DNA from: an uncultured bacterium
Lineage (GTDB): Bacteria > Fidelibacterota > Marinisomatia > Marinisomatales > Marinisomataceae
DNA: 64,000 nt
Direction of reading: 5' to 3'
NCBI GenBank assembly: GCA_943841495.1
Contig: CALSYL010000004.1
Coordinates: forward strand, 62,001 to 126,000
Under the pieces are notes generated by a model. The model was given only the letters and a program-made list of their open reading frames with translations, had not been told where the DNA came from and did no database searches. The stretch's first letter is position 1. Each line of letters begins with the position of its first letter. Position numbers and translations under genes: made by a program. Of the stretch, positions 28,171 to 39,692 are shown piece by piece.

Positions 28171-29141
28171 AATATTTCCTTTATGTTTTCTGTAATTCGT
28201 TGGTTGATATTTTTAAGGTTTGGAAAAATAAACTTTTCTCCAGTAATTAATTCATATAATAGTATATATCTTGCAGAAAGCTCAGCTATAAGATCGTCTG
28301 GTGCACTAGGAAGGGTTTCGTCATTATAGGGGTCGCAATTTTTTGCAAACCAAAGTCGCAAAAATTCTTTGTCGATATTTTCAGGCTCTTCTCCGCTCGC
28401 AATTCTTTCTTTATAAGAATCGCTAATCCAAAATCTGCTAGAATCGGGAGTATGAATTTCATCAACAAACTTAATCACACCGTCTTCTCCGCGACCAATT
28501 TCATATTTTGTATCAACCAAAATTAGCCCATTTTCTTTGGCTATTTTTTGACCAAAAGCGAAAAGGTCTAAGCTCATTTTTGCAGCAAAGTCATAGTCTT
28601 TTGCTGTCATTAAGCCAAGGTCAACTATTTCTTCCCTAGAGACTGGTCTGTCGTGCAGCTTGTCTTTTGTTGTTGGTGTCAACATTGGAATATCAAGCTT
28701 GTCGTTTTTCTTTAAGCCCTCAGGAAGAACATTTCCACAATATTCACGATTTCCTTTATTATAAACCGTCCACAAAGAAGTGTCGGTCGTTCCGGTGATG
28801 TAACCTCTAACAACAAACTCTACCTGAAAAACCTCACACTTTTCTACAATAGAAACATTGGGATCGGGCGTAGATATTAAGTGGTTTGGGAAGAGGTGTT
28901 CGGTTTTTTTAAACCACCACGCACTAACAGAATTAAGAACAGCCCCCTTGTATGGGATAGCAGCCAAAACACGATCAAAGGCGCTTTGTCTGTCTGTTGA
29001 AATCATAGCCACCTTCTTATCAAAAAAATAAGCATCTCTTACCTTGCCAACCTTTTTATTTGGGGCGTCAATCGTGGTATCCTGAATTGTATTATTCAGG
29101 TTCTCGTAAATTTCCTGATAATATTTCTTGTCAATATTCAT
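28167..29141 (-). CDS. purC: SAICAR synthase
   Basis: Ligates aspartate to CAIR using ATP. 324 residues, the longer form of the family. Motifs: VGKVRDAYFF (ATP loop), ISTDRQSAFD, VEFVVRGYITGTTDTSLW, and the C-terminal catalytic block LILVDTKYEIGR and VDEIHTPDSSRFW. Starts 11 bases inside the end of the purQ-purS fusion; stop overlaps purE. Confidence 0.96.
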   Translation of the reverse strand: MNIDKKYYQEIYENLNNTIQDTTIDAPNKKVGKVRDAYFFDKKVAMISTDRQSAFDRVLAAIPYKGAVLNSVSAWWFKKTEHLFPNHLISTPDPNVSIVEKCEVFQVEFVVRGYITGTTDTSLWTVYNKGNREYCGNVLPEGLKKNDKLDIPMLTPTTKDKLHDRPVSREEIVDLGLMTAKDYDFAAKMSLDLFAFGQKIAKENGLILVDTKYEIGRGEDGVIKFVDEIHTPDSSRFWISDSYKERIASGEEPENIDKEFLRLWFAKNCDPYNDETLPSAPDDLIAELSARYILLYELITGEKFIFPNLKNINQRITENIKEIL

Positions 29142-30378
29142 GACACACCTGTGAAACAGGGTTAGAAAAAATATGACTATTTAGAATTATATCCACGTCT
29201 TTTTTGGGAGAAACAGAATTAATATTAATTTCCCAGACTACACCCCTCTTTATAGAAAGCAAACCTTTAAAACCAAAGCGGTGCTGAAGCGCCTGTAAAA
29301 TGCTTTGCCCGTGAACATCATCCAAATTTCTTACAAGAAAAGTAAATTTTTTTTTGCTGTTTTTAATTTTTGTTATATACTCTTTGCTTGGATTAAAAAG
29401 CACATCTGTTTCTAATATGTCTTTTAAATCGAGGTCGCCCTCTGATGAAATATCATAATGAACATATTTTTTAATTTTAACATCGTAGCCGAGCTTGTTT
29501 ATGCACCTTTCTACAGAAATTGCTTCATTGTCAGCAATAATTGTAGAAACCAGAAGTTCAGTCTTTTTATTTTTATCAAAAGCTTTCACCTGAATTTTTT
29601 TAGCACTGTAGTTAAGGGCCTGATAGCTAAAAGAATCTTCAGACCGAATGTACTCTTTCATGCTTTTAAATATCCCATCCGCCTCTCCAACAAGAGATCT
29701 TTCGGGGTGTGGCATCATAGCCATTACATTGCCCGAAACGTTGCTCAGAGCAGCAGCATTTCCAAAAGAGCCATTTGGGTTTGTTGGAAAGTCTTTAGAA
29801 GAAAAACCATCCTTGTCGCAATAATGATAAGTAATAAGATTTTTTTCGCAGGCCAGCGTTTCTAGGCTTTTATCAACAAGAAATCTCCCCTCAGCATGGG
29901 CGATAGGTACGCGCAGAACGTCACCACTTTCTTTGGTGAAGGCCGACCTCGCATTTTTGTTTGGTTTAATATAACACCAGGCGTTGTAATAGCCTGTGCC
30001 CACAATTTTGTTATCAACAAGGCGCTTGTTGTCCGTTAGAGCAAGAACGGTGTCAAAATTTTTTGTACCCGGAACCAAACCAGATTCAACCAATATTTGA
30101 GCACCATTACAAATGCCGAGTACGGGCTTTCCTAACATTGCCTGGGTTTTGATTTTATTAACAACAGGCTCAAGCGAGGCGATTATACCAGAACGAGATC
30201 TGTCCTCGAAAGAAAAGCCGCCCAAAATAACATACCCCGAAAAGTTGTTTAAGTGATCGGAGGGGTCGTTCCAAAAGTGGGGTTGTGGATCAAAGCCACA
30301 CCGTTTTAAAGTGTTAACGGTTTCATTTTCGGTGTTAGATCCTGGAAATTGAATATAGGCAATAGCGTTATTTTTCAT
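29131..30378 (-). CDS. purQ: FGAM synthase glutaminase PurQ with C-terminal PurS-like extension
   Basis: Glutaminase subunit of phosphoribosylformylglycinamidine synthase, supplying ammonia to PurL. Residues 1-245 are a class I glutamine amidotransferase with nucleophile C90 in LGICNGAQ, and H224/E226 in MMPHPERS. The usual PurQ ends here (about 230 residues), but this protein is 415 long. Residues about 344-415 (FTFLVRNLDDVHGQ, GFKGLLSIKRG, SNPVS near the end) resemble PurS, the small subunit that bridges PurQ and PurL. Residues about 272-335 (TELLVSTII, CINKLGYDVKIKKYV) may be a second, diverged PurS-like fold. No separate purS exists in the operon. Confidence 0.88.
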   Translation of the reverse strand: MKNNAIAYIQFPGSNTENETVNTLKRCGFDPQPHFWNDPSDHLNNFSGYVILGGFSFEDRSRSGIIASLEPVVNKIKTQAMLGKPVLGICNGAQILVESGLVPGTKNFDTVLALTDNKRLVDNKIVGTGYYNAWCYIKPNKNARSAFTKESGDVLRVPIAHAEGRFLVDKSLETLACEKNLITYHYCDKDGFSSKDFPTNPNGSFGNAAALSNVSGNVMAMMPHPERSLVGEADGIFKSMKEYIRSEDSFSYQALNYSAKKIQVKAFDKNKKTELLVSTIIADNEAISVERCINKLGYDVKIKKYVHYDISSEGDLDLKDILETDVLFNPSKEYITKIKNSKKKFTFLVRNLDDVHGQSILQALQHRFGFKGLLSIKRGVVWEININSVSPKKDVDIILNSHIFSNPVSQVCHEY

Positions 30379-31414
30379 TTAAATGAACAGCTCCCGTTCC
30401 ATCTTTAATCGCTAAGCCAATTTCTGTACAATTGTTTTCTCCTAACAATCCCAAAGCACGATCTTTTTCATCTAAACCCACAATTAACACCAGCCCTATT
30501 CCCATATTGAACGTTTGGTATAGGTCCTCATTATCAATATCCAGGGAGTTTTTTAAAAAATCAAAAATTGGAATTTTTTTCCAAGAATTAATGTTTATAT
30601 CTAAGGACATGTTTTCGGGCAACACGCGCGGAATATTGTCTACTAGCCCACCGCCGGTGATGTGAGCAATGCTTTTTATCTCAAGATCGTTTTGCATAAG
30701 GTTTTGTATAAGAGTGCTGTAGTTTGCGTGTGGAGCTAACAGGCATTCACCAACTGTGATGTTGTGGCCTGGCAAAAAATCATCTGTTGACAGTTTCATG
30801 GACTCAAAAATTAATTTGCGCGCAAGAGAATACCCGTTAGTGTGAAGACCGTTTGAATAAACGCCAATTGCGACATCCCCAGCTTGCACGTTAGAGCCAT
30901 CAACAATTTTCTTTTTTTCAACTACCCCCGTTGCAATGCCAACTAAATCATATTCATTTTTATGGTAAGTGCCAGGCATTTCTGCAGTTTCGCCACCAAC
31001 CAATGCAACACCGTGTTTTTTACACTCCACAGCAACGCTTTTAATTATTTCTGCAAACGCTTCTTTTTCTAAACTGCTACCAGCAACATAATCAAGAAAG
31101 GTTAGGGGTTTAGCACCGGTTGCAGCAACATCATTGCAACAAGCATTAACAAGGTCATGGCCAATGTACTTAAAGTTGTTTGCTTTTTGAGCAACGGACA
31201 TTTTTGTGCCAACACCATCAATGCTTTGCACCAAAACGGGATCGTCAAAATCTTTTAATATGTCTTTTAGCGAATACATAGAACCAAAACCACCAATCGA
31301 AGACAAAACATTGCCATTAAAAGTTTCTTGTATTTTATTTTTAGAAAGAGCAATAACGTCGTCAGCTTTTGCAATATCAACGCCGGCGTCTTTGTATGTG
31401 ATTTTTTTCTTCAT
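30368..31414 (-). CDS. purM: phosphoribosylformylglycinamidine cyclo-ligase (AIR synthetase)
   Basis: ATP-dependent closure of FGAM to AIR. The frame is open from 31447, but the ATG at 31414 overlaps the purL stop (ATGA) and gives MKKKITYKDAGVDI, the normal N-terminus, for 348 residues. Motifs: GTKMSVAQKAN, VNACCNDVAATGAKPLTFLDYVA, LVGGETAEMPGTY, and HITGGGLVDNIPRVLP. Confidence 0.96.
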   Translation of the reverse strand: MKKKITYKDAGVDIAKADDVIALSKNKIQETFNGNVLSSIGGFGSMYSLKDILKDFDDPVLVQSIDGVGTKMSVAQKANNFKYIGHDLVNACCNDVAATGAKPLTFLDYVAGSSLEKEAFAEIIKSVAVECKKHGVALVGGETAEMPGTYHKNEYDLVGIATGVVEKKKIVDGSNVQAGDVAIGVYSNGLHTNGYSLARKLIFESMKLSTDDFLPGHNITVGECLLAPHANYSTLIQNLMQNDLEIKSIAHITGGGLVDNIPRVLPENMSLDININSWKKIPIFDFLKNSLDIDNEDLYQTFNMGIGLVLIVGLDEKDRALGLLGENNCTEIGLAIKDGTGAVHLNEK

Positions 31415-33737
31415 TGTTGAAGCCTTTCCCTTAAGGAGTTTTTCCAAACATTTTTTGTTAAAGATATTTCAGTGTTAATGTAGCCATCAAAAACAATTTT
31501 TTTTGTATTGTTGGTTTTGCCAATATTGTCAAAAGATACACCCTTTTCTTTTAGTGTTTTTTCAAAATCCATAGAATTTTTCTTTTTAACTTCAACAATA
31601 ATGGAAAGATTTTCACTAAAAAGCTGCTCTTTTTCAACAAAATTAACAGAACACCCAACAGAGTTTTTAAAACACATTTTTGACACGGAAGCAACTAGAC
31701 CGCCGAGTCCCACATAACTACAAGACTCTAAAAGGCGTGAGCTGTTTGCTATTAAGAGCGCATTAAGAGCATCACTGTATTCGGCAACGTCTAATTTACC
31801 AACCTTTGTATTTTTGATTTTTAAAATTTTGCAAATCAAGCTTCCACCCAACGTTGAGTGTTGAGCACCAACCAGATAAATAATAGAATTTTTATGTTGG
31901 AAATTGTTTTTTAACAAAACCCCTTTTTTAGTTTTACCAAAGCAGCCAATCATAGGGCTGGCCGGTATGGGCCTGTCACCGCTTTGATTATAAAAGCTTA
32001 CATTACCTGCAACTATTGGAAGATTATCAAGGTTGTTAAACCTTAGCAAGTCGCATGCCTCTCTTATAGCAAGACAGCTTTGTGCAAACTGCCACATTTG
32101 TTCGGGTTTTTCGGGGTTTCCAAAACAAAGACAGTCTGTAATGGCAATTGGTGTTGCTCCCACAGACACAGTGCGAGCACAAGCCTCAAGCAGGGCGTAT
32201 TGAGCAACCAAAAAGGGGTCAATCTTACCAAGGGAGGGGTTGTGAGAAAGGGCGGCAGAAAAACAATCTTCTTTTATATCGTTAGGAAATTTTTCCGAAT
32301 CAAATGGCGCAACAATACCTGCATTTGATTGCCCCCTTTCAAGAACAACTCTTCCTTGAACATTTTTATCATAACACTCATAAACTGGCTCACGAGAAGC
32401 AACATTCTCGTGGCCTAAAATCTTTAGCAAAATATCGCCATAGTCTAGATTGTCTGGAATAGGGTTGTGTACAGCAGCAAATTCTTTTTTCTTCATGGGT
32501 CTATTATAAACAAAGCCCTCGTTTATTTTTTCAATGGGCCCATCCACAAGTTTTTTGTTTCCAGAAAAAACAGTATAGTTTTTTTCATTGATAATTTTAC
32601 CGACAACGCTTGCTTTGGCGCCCATAGAAACACTAGGAAAGTCAAACTTTTCATTATAATGCTTTAATATTTTTGGCGTTAGTTCAGGCGAACAGGCCCA
32701 CATAAAACGCTCTTGTGTTTCCGAACACAAAATAATATGATCATCAAGCCCTGGCATGCTAGTATGAATTTTATCTACCCACACCTCCGCGCCCAAGCCC
32801 GCTGCATCTGCCAACTCTATGCTTGCGCAAGCCACGCCGCCCGCACCCAAGTCTTTAAACCCAACTTTGTCTATCAAATTTTTTTCTTCTAGATACTCAA
32901 AAAGAGAATAGGTGGCCTTTAAAATATGTCTTTCTAAAAAAGCGTTAGGCTCTTGAACCGCACCCTTGTTTTGTTGTTTTTTTTCTTCTTCAAGTTCTAA
33001 AGAGGCAAAGCTGGCGCCACCAAAACCGCTATTATCTGTAGGCTTTCCAATTAGTATTAGATCATACCCTGCTGAGTTTTTAGGGGCTCTTGAGCGAAGA
33101 ACGTTTTTTTCTTTAACCACTCCTGCAGTAAGAACCGTTACTAAGCAGTTTTCATTATACTCTTCGTCAAAATATAAATCACCACATATGTTTGGTATTC
33201 CTAGAGGGTTGCCGTATCCGGCAATACCAGAAACAACCCCATCATGTATCCAACGAGTTTTGTTTCTATTGATATCCCCAAAACGCAAGCTGTCTCCTAG
33301 GGCCATCACTTCAGCTCCCATACAACAAACATCTCTCACATTACCACCAATTCCAGTAGCGGCGCCCTCATATGGAACAATTTGACTTGGATGGTTGTGT
33401 GATTCGTGACTAACCACGAGCCCATACCTATTTCCTTTGCTGTCTACAGCTAAAGAAACAACCCCGGCATCGTCTTTGGCGCCCAAGATTACATCGCGAC
33501 CGTCTGTAATAAAATGTTTGATGTGATTCTTGCTACTTTTATATGAACTATGCTCAGACCCTTGAATTGAAAAGAGTATTAGTTCGGTTAAGGACGCAGG
33601 TCTTTGTAAAAACTCAAACTGAATTTTTTTTACCTCATCAACGCTCAAGGGAATATTAAGAGATTTAAGCTTGTGTATTATTTCAACGTCACTGCTAGAA
33701 GAAAAGTCAATGGTATCCCAACTAGCGTAGCTGCCCA

Positions 33738-33738
<1 letters not shown>
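31411..33738 (-). CDS. purL: FGAM synthase large subunit, small-type PurL
   Basis: Catalytic subunit of the PurLQS complex converting FGAR to FGAM. 775 residues, the small form that needs separate PurQ and PurS, unlike the 1300-residue single-chain enzyme. Motifs: VVSHESHNHPSQIVPYEGAATGIGGNVRDV near the N-terminus, KDLGAGGVACASIELA, and in the second half ITDCLCFGNPEKPEQ and VAGNVSFYNQS. Its ATG overlaps the last base of the purA stop. The PurS function is most likely supplied by the PurQ extension encoded two genes downstream. Confidence 0.96.
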
Positions 33739-35051
<1,313 letters not shown>

Positions 35052-35058
35052 TTATGCC

Positions 35059-36300
35059 GTGTCACATTTATACCAAAAGAATAGTTTAAAAATTTTACCA
35101 CTTCTTGTAATCTATTTCATTTGTGGTTGCGCAGCAGCAGGGGCAGTTCTGGTTCCCTTGGATTCAATTGAGCCGCCGAAAGGGAAGTATGGCATTGGAA
35201 CCCAGGTGTATTTTTGGACCGACAAAAACAGAGGAGAGGTCTATACAACTGACCCAACCGACTTTAGAGAGCTAATGGTGCAAGTGTGGTATCCTGCAGA
35301 AAAAAGAGAAGGGTATCAAAATGCCCCCCACGTTACCTTTCCTAAAAAAGCGATAAAGAGCATCGTGCAAACAGCTGGATTGCCAACAAACTTTGGTCAA
35401 CATGGAACCAAACTGGTATCAAATAGCATCTCTGGTTTGACTCCAATACAAAACGAAAGGTTTCCACTGGTGTTGTTTTCACATGGAGACGGTGGGCTAT
35501 TAAATCAAAACACCTCCCAGGTTGAAGAGCTGGTAAGCAATGGGTATGTTGTTATAGCATGTAATCATACCTACAATGCCAGCATTTCTTTTGACAAAGA
35601 AGGAAATGCAATTTTGTATAAGCAAAATGTGAGCTGGAACGAACAAGCGCAGTACCACAAAAAATATTATACAAATTTATTAATTAACTATAGATACCAA
35701 GACTTAGCATTTTTACTTAACCAGCTAAAAAAAGAAATACTTCCAAACGGAGAAAGAAACCCGTTCCAGCAAATAATTGATTTTAATAACGTTGGCGCAA
35801 TGGGACACTCAATGGGCGGAGGCACAACATATGTTGGCTTACTGAAAGATGAAAACATAAAAGCAGGAATAGCATTTGACGGCTGGTTTTTTGGACTACT
35901 AGATAAGGAGGCAGATACAGATACTAAAAAACCTTTTCTCCATATCGGACAAGAACAATTTTTAGATGACAAAATACCAGGCGACATAAACGACTCAATT
36001 GATGGAAAAAGAAATTTCGACATTTATCAAGCAATGCTCAAAAACAATAAAGAGTCTTATGGCGTATATATTAAAAACAGTCTTCACTATTCTTTTACAG
36101 ATCTAAAGTTAATATATAGACAAGGAGCACCCCTTTCTTTGCCGCTGAACAACTTGGGAGGTGTTGATAAAAAAGTAATTGACAAAGTAATGGACACAAT
36201 GGTGCTAGACTTTTTTAATTATACTCTCAAAAACAAAAAATTTGATATAACTACGTACAATAAATATGGTGGCAATGTGATTTATCAACAGCACCCATAA
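35059..36300 (+). CDS. PAF-acetylhydrolase-like serine hydrolase, probable lipoprotein
   Basis: 413 residues of the alpha/beta-hydrolase fold resembling platelet-activating factor acetylhydrolase (isoform II family). Hydrophobic N-terminus (11-23) ends in a lipobox-like ICGC with C24. Oxyanion segment FSHGDGG at 140-146, nucleophile S251 in GHSMGGG, likely acid D274 (AFDGW), and a C-terminal histidine in NSLHYSF. Likely cleaves short or oxidised acyl esters outside the inner membrane; the substrate is not known. The GTG start at 35059 has no clear ribosome site and could be further downstream. Confidence 0.82.
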   Translation: MSHLYQKNSLKILPLLVIYFICGCAAAGAVLVPLDSIEPPKGKYGIGTQVYFWTDKNRGEVYTTDPTDFRELMVQVWYPAEKREGYQNAPHVTFPKKAIKSIVQTAGLPTNFGQHGTKLVSNSISGLTPIQNERFPLVLFSHGDGGLLNQNTSQVEELVSNGYVVIACNHTYNASISFDKEGNAILYKQNVSWNEQAQYHKKYYTNLLINYRYQDLAFLLNQLKKEILPNGERNPFQQIIDFNNVGAMGHSMGGGTTYVGLLKDENIKAGIAFDGWFFGLLDKEADTDTKKPFLHIGQEQFLDDKIPGDINDSIDGKRNFDIYQAMLKNNKESYGVYIKNSLHYSFTDLKLIYRQGAPLSLPLNNLGGVDKKVIDKVMDTMVLDFFNYTLKNKKFDITTYNKYGGNVIYQQHP

Positions 36301-36548
36301 GTTATAAAACCCAGTTTTAAAGAAACAATTTTCAAAATCCCCAAAAAATAAATTAACAAAAAACTGTTGACATCTACGGAAACTATCAGCAATTTAATTG
36401 AAATTAGCGATGGAAAGGGTACGGCCCCTTCGATTGCTGTGTATATAATGTAGCTTTTTACACATATATATAATAGGGTAAGAATAAAAATGAAAAAGAA
36501 TAACAAACAAAAATTTGTATATAAAAATACTCATTTGGAGGTAGAATA
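36301..36548 (+). promoter_or_regulatory. 248-bp upstream region of the TonB receptor cassette
   Basis: No gene. Contains a TTGACA hexamer (36367-36372), an inverted repeat CAGCAAT (36387-36393) / ATTGCTG (36433-36439) enclosing a smaller imperfect G/C stem (36408-36432), and TATAAT hexamers at 36444-36449 and 36469-36474. The layout suggests a promoter plus a folded RNA leader ahead of the highly expressed-looking receptor gene, but I cannot pair a -35 with either TATAAT at good spacing. Confidence 0.35.
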
Positions 36549-39500
36549 ATGAGAAAACTACGTATGTTAATTGCACTAGTTCTCCTACCAACAATGATGT
36601 TTGCACAATCTACAACTGCTAAATTAGCAGGTGTGGTTGCAGATGCTGATGGAAATCCATTGGTTGGAGCAAACGTTGTGGTTGAAGGATCAAACCTTGG
36701 TGCAGCTACCGATGAATTAGGTAGATACTATATTCTTGACGTTCCTGTAGGTACTTATGACCTAAGAGCCGAGTATATTGGTTACACTACTGTAATTGAA
36801 TCAGGAGTTAGAACTTCAGTTGGTTTTACAACATCTGTTGATTTTAACCTGGACGTTGCAGCTGTGGCCGGTCAGGCAGTTACAGTAACTAGAGAAAGAC
36901 CATTGATTAATCCAAATGCTACAAATACAACTCGAGTTGTTGATAAAGAGTTGATTGATGCATTTGCTGTTAGAGGGGTTTCAAATATTGTAAACCTACA
37001 AACAGGTGTTGTAAATGGTTACTTCCGTGGAAGTAGAAGCGGAGACAGTCGTTACTATGTTGACGGTGTTCCTGTAAAAGATGTTTATGGAGGTGGAAAT
37101 CTCTTAAACGGTAACTCGCAAGCAGCCTTGCAAGAAATCTCAGTTCAAACTGGTGGTTTCTCAGCTGAATACGGCGGTGCAAACGGTGGTATCGTAAACA
37201 TTACAACTAAAACGGGTGGATCAGCTTGGACATCTAGAGTGGGCTTTGAATCTTCTTTAGGTGCAGACCCGAGCACAGACCCTGATAAACTTTATACTGA
37301 CGGATATCAAAATGTAAACTTTGATTTTGGTGGTCCAATCAGCGATAACATCAAAGTATACTTATCTGTAGAAAGTACAGAAAAAGGCGGAGATGTATCT
37401 TATAGTTATTATCCACAAATGGATGCTATGCCAATGCAAGATGCTCCACCAGCTGACTATTACAGCGATGGAACAGATGGCCTTGCATATGGCATGGATG
37501 CTAACGGAAATAAAATTCACCACATTGAAACTGTAATTAGAGATAATCAGACTGACCCAGCATTATTAGCTGCTGGTGTAGCTGCTTACGATACAACCTA
37601 TGTTGTTTACAGTAACTATAGACGTATGTATGGTCAACAACCACAAGACGATAATGAAAGAATTACCGTTAATGGTAACATGACTATGGATTTTGGTCCA
37701 TTACGTTTAAAACTTGGTACACAGGCGTATGACTATGAAGGACATAGCTATAGCTGGAGCAGAGTTTACGGTGGAACAGATGGTTCATTTATTAATGAAT
37801 CAGATTTCCAAATGGGATACTTAAATGCTAGATACACAATTAGTCCATTATCTTACATTAAAGCTTCATTGTCACAACAGACATATGAAACTGTATCGGG
37901 TAATGAAAACTATTTAACTGATATCGAAGCATACGGTAGAAGAACCAAAGCGTTTGGTTCTCCAAATTATTATAAAAGAGATGGTACAGGTTTTAATCCG
38001 CTATCACCAGATGAGTTCTTTGGTGTAGTAGGTTATGGATCTCAAACCACATCTTATGATACTAGAAAAACAACAACAAACACAATTAGCTTTGACTATA
38101 CTAACCAAATTGGTTACAACGAGTTTAAGCTAGGTGCTTCTATTGACAATCATGAAATTTCAAGATACGGTCTTAGTGCATCAGGTGTTGCTAGAGCAAT
38201 TTCACAAGTTGATGCAAACTATGATGGTGTTGCAACAAACGAAGAAATTATTGCTGCAGGTAGTGATCCAGCTGACTGGAAATTTATTAACTACAGAGCG
38301 TTGTATGTTACAAATCTAGGATACAACATTTATGGTGACGAGTGGAACGGAACATATAATCAGGACGATCATATGTTAGCTCCAGCTGAGCCAACACAAT
38401 CACGTTTCTATATTCAAGATAAACTTGAATTTAAAGATGTAGTTGTACAGTTAGGATTATCATTTGAAACTATCGACACACAAGCGATGGCTCCAGACTC
38501 AGATAACGATGGATATGGAGATTCAGATGGTTTCAACAACCTATACTTTAACAGACAACGTGTAAACAGAAACGGTGATGGAAACGGTAACTTTGTATGG
38601 AAAAAAGTTAAAAAAGAAACCGCTACTCACCCAAGAATAGGTGTTTCATTCCCAGTGTCCGATCGTACAGTATTCCGTGCGAACTACGGTACACACTGGC
38701 AATCAGTACCTATGTCTTATTTATATCTTTCAGACTCACAGCTATCTGCTGATATCTTAGCAGGTAATGCTACAGCGTCTGAGAATCCTGCACTTAAACC
38801 AGAAAGATCTACTCAGTATGAAATTGGTATTGAGCAGCGTATTGGAGCATTTGCTTCATTAAAGGTTGAAGGGTTCTATAAAGAAAGTAAAGACTACTTA
38901 ACGCTTGCAAATCGTACAGATGCATTTACCAACACAGGTGGTGCTGACACTCAACAAAACTGGGCACAATACCAAAATGGTGACGTTATGGTATCTCAAG
39001 GTTTGACAACAAACTTTGAAATGCGCAGAACAAGAGGACTGTATGCACAGGCGAATTATACGTACTCAGAATCTAGAGGAACTGGTTCATACGGTGGACA
39101 GAACTTCTATATTACATGGATTGGTACAGACGATGGTTATCCTAAAGCGATGAACCTACTTGACTATGACCAAACTCATACAGCAAACGTTATCCTTGAC
39201 TGGAGATCACCTGACGCTACAGGTGCTTTAGCAAACACAGGATTTAATGCAGTAATGAGCATGGGAAGTGGAACTCGTTATACACCGTCTCAAATCTATA
39301 GTACAGTTTTTGAGAATCGCTGGGAATTCCCAGAAGGACCAGTAAACTCAGGTACATTACCTGCATTTACAAACTTAGATTTAAGAGTTGATAGAGCTGT
39401 TAGCCTTGGCGGATTAACTGCTAACGCATACGTTTCTATCACTAATGCTCTTGATGCTGAGCAAGTAAACGATGTTTACCATGGTACTGGTAACGTAGCC

Positions 39501-39665
39501 GAAGACGGCTGGGTTGCTACTGAAAGTGGGCAGCAATGGCTAGCCAATAGATTATCAGCAAACCCTGACGTAGATGCGGCAGCTATGTACCAAGACAACC
39601 TAGCGTTTCCTGGTAGATGGAACAGACCACGTACAGTAAGGGTTGGTTTAAACATTAGTTTTTAA
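36549..39665 (+). CDS. TonB-dependent receptor with carboxypeptidase-regulatory-like domain
   Basis: 1038-residue outer-membrane receptor for energised uptake. Signal peptide 1-19 (MRKLRMLIALVLLPTMMFA), then a CarboxypepD_reg-like beta-sandwich at about 24-105 (LAGVVADADGNPLVGANVVVEG ... GRYYILDVPVGTYDLRAEYIGY), a plug domain about 120-230 with YYVDGVPV and GGFSAEYGGANGGIVNITTKTGG, and a long beta-barrel ending in the aromatic strand VRVGLNISF. An acidic DSDNDGYGDSDGF loop looks like a calcium site. Strong GGAGG ribosome site. Codon choice (CGT, GGT, AAC) differs from neighbours, as in highly expressed genes. The ligand is unknown; the next gene may encode a surface partner. Confidence 0.93.
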   Translation: MRKLRMLIALVLLPTMMFAQSTTAKLAGVVADADGNPLVGANVVVEGSNLGAATDELGRYYILDVPVGTYDLRAEYIGYTTVIESGVRTSVGFTTSVDFNLDVAAVAGQAVTVTRERPLINPNATNTTRVVDKELIDAFAVRGVSNIVNLQTGVVNGYFRGSRSGDSRYYVDGVPVKDVYGGGNLLNGNSQAALQEISVQTGGFSAEYGGANGGIVNITTKTGGSAWTSRVGFESSLGADPSTDPDKLYTDGYQNVNFDFGGPISDNIKVYLSVESTEKGGDVSYSYYPQMDAMPMQDAPPADYYSDGTDGLAYGMDANGNKIHHIETVIRDNQTDPALLAAGVAAYDTTYVVYSNYRRMYGQQPQDDNERITVNGNMTMDFGPLRLKLGTQAYDYEGHSYSWSRVYGGTDGSFINESDFQMGYLNARYTISPLSYIKASLSQQTYETVSGNENYLTDIEAYGRRTKAFGSPNYYKRDGTGFNPLSPDEFFGVVGYGSQTTSYDTRKTTTNTISFDYTNQIGYNEFKLGASIDNHEISRYGLSASGVARAISQVDANYDGVATNEEIIAAGSDPADWKFINYRALYVTNLGYNIYGDEWNGTYNQDDHMLAPAEPTQSRFYIQDKLEFKDVVVQLGLSFETIDTQAMAPDSDNDGYGDSDGFNNLYFNRQRVNRNGDGNGNFVWKKVKKETATHPRIGVSFPVSDRTVFRANYGTHWQSVPMSYLYLSDSQLSADILAGNATASENPALKPERSTQYEIGIEQRIGAFASLKVEGFYKESKDYLTLANRTDAFTNTGGADTQQNWAQYQNGDVMVSQGLTTNFEMRRTRGLYAQANYTYSESRGTGSYGGQNFYITWIGTDDGYPKAMNLLDYDQTHTANVILDWRSPDATGALANTGFNAVMSMGSGTRYTPSQIYSTVFENRWEFPEGPVNSGTLPAFTNLDLRVDRAVSLGGLTANAYVSITNALDAEQVNDVYHGTGNVAEDGWVATESGQQWLANRLSANPDVDAAAMYQDNLAFPGRWNRPRTVRVGLNISF

Positions 39666-39692
39666 TTAAATAAGAAGGTAAAGAGGTAGATT

